64,000 nucleotides of DNA from NCBI GenBank assembly GCA_022820545.1, contig JAJEFG010000032.1, positions 1-64,000 of the forward strand. The letters run 5' to 3'. The notes under the pieces were generated by a model. It worked only from the letters and a program-made list of their open reading frames with translations, searched no databases and was not told the DNA's origin. Below, in pieces: positions 62,082-64,000 of this stretch (position 1 is the first letter of the stretch; each line of letters begins with the position of its first letter). The translations under genes were made by a program, and so were the position numbers. This DNA comes from Acidobacteriota bacterium. Its GTDB lineage: Bacteria > Acidobacteriota > Vicinamibacteria > Marinacidobacterales > Marinacidobacteraceae.

Positions 62082-62115
62082 TTTCTAGGCAGGTCAGGCC
62101 TGACCTGCCTAGAAA
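62082..62115. promoter_or_regulatory. Perfect 34-bp palindrome upstream of fic gene
   Basis: TTTCTAGGCAGGTCAGG|CCTGACCTGCCTAGAAA. Confidence 0.85.
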
Positions 62116-62312
62116 TCGACGTTATTTTGACAAATCACACTCAACGTGTAAACGAAATCACCGTATCGTTGACGAGTGCTTTCACGGCTACCTCGGGAGC
62201 ACATGGGGCGCGTCGTTCCCTGGCTACGGGGTCGAACGTGCGCACAGATCGGCCTTTTCTGGACATGTGACGTCGGACATGTCAACGATTCGGGCATTTG
62301 GTTGACACGTAT

Positions 62313-62798
62313 TCACTGCTCGCTCAGCACCACGTAGAGCGCGCCGCTGCCCCCGTCCTCCCGGCGCGCGTGGCCCCAGGCGGCGACCAGTTCCGGCTTC
62401 CATTCGGCGAGCCATTCGGGCACGCGGCGCGCCAGCACCGGCTGGCCATCGGGAGAGCTGTAGCCCTTCCCGTGGATCACGCTTACGAAGCGGTCTCCCC
62501 GGATCTGCCGGGCGCGGAGGAAGTTCTCGAGGAGCCGTCGCGCCTCTTCCCGGGTCTTCTGGCGCAGCGAGATCGCGCAGTCGTCCCGCACCCGGCGTCG
62601 GCCGCTCTGCAGTTCGCGGAGCAGCGTGTGCGGCGAAGGGAGCGCGACGGCCACCGGCAGGTCGCGGACGGCGACCACGAGTTCCGCCGGAGTTTCGGCA
62701 ACCGCCTCGGCGAACTCGGCCCGATCGCGTTCCGTCGGGCCCTCCGCCTCGGGGAATTCCAGGCGAGGCGGCTTGCGTTTCCTCGATGGGTCAGGCAC
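62313..62798 (-). CDS. Smr-domain protein
   Basis: TREEARRLLENFLRARQIRGDRFVSVIHGKGYSSPDGQPVLARRVPEWL...GGSGALYVVL; GTG start at 62798. Confidence 0.82.
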   Translation of the reverse strand: MPDPSRKRKPPRLEFPEAEGPTERDRAEFAEAVAETPAELVVAVRDLPVAVALPSPHTLLRELQSGRRRVRDDCAISLRQKTREEARRLLENFLRARQIRGDRFVSVIHGKGYSSPDGQPVLARRVPEWLAEWKPELVAAWGHARREDGGSGALYVVLSEQ

Positions 62799-62848
62799 GC
62801 ATAGACTCCGAAAAAGGCGACCGGCTCGGTTCGAGGGAGGGTATCGCC

Positions 62849-64000
62849 ATGAGGAAGTGGAGGAATGAGGCCTTCTTCGGCGCAGTTTGCGCCGTCCTGC
62901 TCCTGCTTGCGGCCGTCGGTTGCGGGGTGCAGGTCGGTGACCCGGATTCACTCCGATCCGCCGGCGCGGACTACGGCATCCCCGACTCGAAGGAGCGCTT
63001 CGCCATCCAGCGGGACGCCATCGCCGAGAAGCTCCGGACGGCGCTCCTGCCGGCGATGCGGAACCACGGGATCGACATGTGGATCGTGCTGGACCGGGAG
63101 AACAACGAGGAACCGCTCCACGTCGAACTCGGAGGCGGCTTCGCCGGGGTGCGCGGCGCCTTCATCTTTCACGACAACGGCTCGGACACGGTCGAGAAGC
63201 TCTACTACGGCTCGCACGAGCAGCCGGCGAACTCGGTCATCGCCCAGGTCTACGACGAGACCATCTACTACGGCTACAGCCGCGAAGGTTTGACCCCGCA
63301 CCTCCGGAAGGCGGTCGAGGACCGGGACCCGCAGCGGATCGGGGTGAACACCTCGCACACGCTCCCCGAGGCGGACGGCCTCACGGTGGGCCTCAGGAAC
63401 TTCCTGGTCGACGCCATCGGCCCCGAGTACGCGAGCCGCCTCGTCTCCGCCGAGTTGCTGGTCCGTGATTTCCGGCTGCGGCGGACCCCCGCGGAGACGG
63501 TGATCTACACCCAACTGCTGGAGTGGACCGCCCGCTGGATGGAGGAGGCGCTCTCCACCGGGAACGTGACCACCGGGGTCACCACCGCGGAGGACGTCGC
63601 CTGGTGGCTGCGGGACCGGGCGCTCGAACTGGGGCTTACCGGCGGGGGCACCGTGCGCGTCGTGCGGGAGGGCGAACTGCTCCCGATCCACGATCCCGAC
63701 ATTCCGCTCGAGCCCGGCGACATCGTCGGGATCGACGGCGGTCTGCGTTACCTCCACTACGCGATCGACATCAAGCGGACCGCCTACATCCTCCGGCCCG
63801 GTGAGACGGAGATGCCGGAGAGCCTCCAGGAGGTCTGGCGCACCACCCACGAGATCGGCGACTACTACGCGAGCCTGATGGTGCCCGGCGCCGTCGGTTC
63901 CGAGACCTGGTCGGCGATCGGCGCCGAGATGTCGAGCCGCGGCTACCGGGCCGTCGGCCCCGACGCCGGCGGCGACGCGGTCACCACCACGGAACCGGAG
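62849..64000 (+). CDS. M24-family Xaa-Pro aminopeptidase-like lipoprotein, truncated by window end
   Basis: Manual translation from ATG 62849: MRKWRNEAFFGAVCAVLLLLAAVGCG...HGIDMWIVLDRENNEEPLHVELGGG...LEPGDIVGIDGGLRYLHYAIDIKRTAYIL; frame open to the window end, absent from the ORF track. Confidence 0.85.
   Translation, partial: MRKWRNEAFFGAVCAVLLLLAAVGCGVQVGDPDSLRSAGADYGIPDSKERFAIQRDAIAEKLRTALLPAMRNHGIDMWIVLDRENNEEPLHVELGGGFAGVRGAFIFHDNGSDTVEKLYYGSHEQPANSVIAQVYDETIYYGYSREGLTPHLRKAVEDRDPQRIGVNTSHTLPEADGLTVGLRNFLVDAIGPEYASRLVSAELLVRDFRLRRTPAETVIYTQLLEWTARWMEEALSTGNVTTGVTTAEDVAWWLRDRALELGLTGGGTVRVVREGELLPIHDPDIPLEPGDIVGIDGGLRYLHYAIDIKRTAYILRPGETEMPESLQEVWRTTHEIGDYYASLMVPGAVGSETWSAIGAEMSSRGYRAVGPDAGGDAVTTTEPE

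Noticed and set aside
62109-62297. 62-aa - strand ORF between smr and fic
   Set aside because: No recognisable domain, overlaps the palindrome/promoter region; insufficient support.
1-64000. tRNA, rRNA or phage/transposase genes
   Set aside because: None recognised by eye in intergenic regions or ORF translations; tRNAscan-SE and Infernal would be needed to exclude small RNAs.

Overview
This is a high-GC chromosomal window, probably from an Acidobacteriota-like or related environmental bacterium. The lineage guess rests on a VWFA-related protein, an Oar-like TonB receptor and a sulfatase-TPR protein, and is inference. Core genes include nuoL-nuoM-atpZ-atpI-atpB-atpE, mtnA, tsaD, a dGTPase, a DksA/TraR protein, an M3 peptidase, a Gld-type ABC exporter, a TRAP transporter and M20 peptidases. 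These are interspersed with about ten toxin-antitoxin-like modules and several accessory nuclease/ATPase genes. The most interesting items are: (1) a RuBisCO-like protein fused in one ORF to a cupin, about 1.9 kb downstream of mtnA, which suggests a one-polypeptide version of the last steps of the MTA-isoprenoid shunt; (2) an RHH antitoxin domain fused to a DUF6998-like putative nuclease domain; (3) a HARE-HTH/GIY-YIG fusion; (4) a dispersed two-hairpin REP-like element whose second stem covaries between copies and which occurs as inverted (REPIN-like) doublets; (5) a perfect 34-bp palindrome upstream of a Fic gene and a long inverted repeat spanning the start of a DUF4143 ATPase gene; (6) an F-type c subunit with Na+-binding-like residues. 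No rRNA, tRNA or CRISPR array was recognised. All family calls come from reading motifs by eye; no searches were run.
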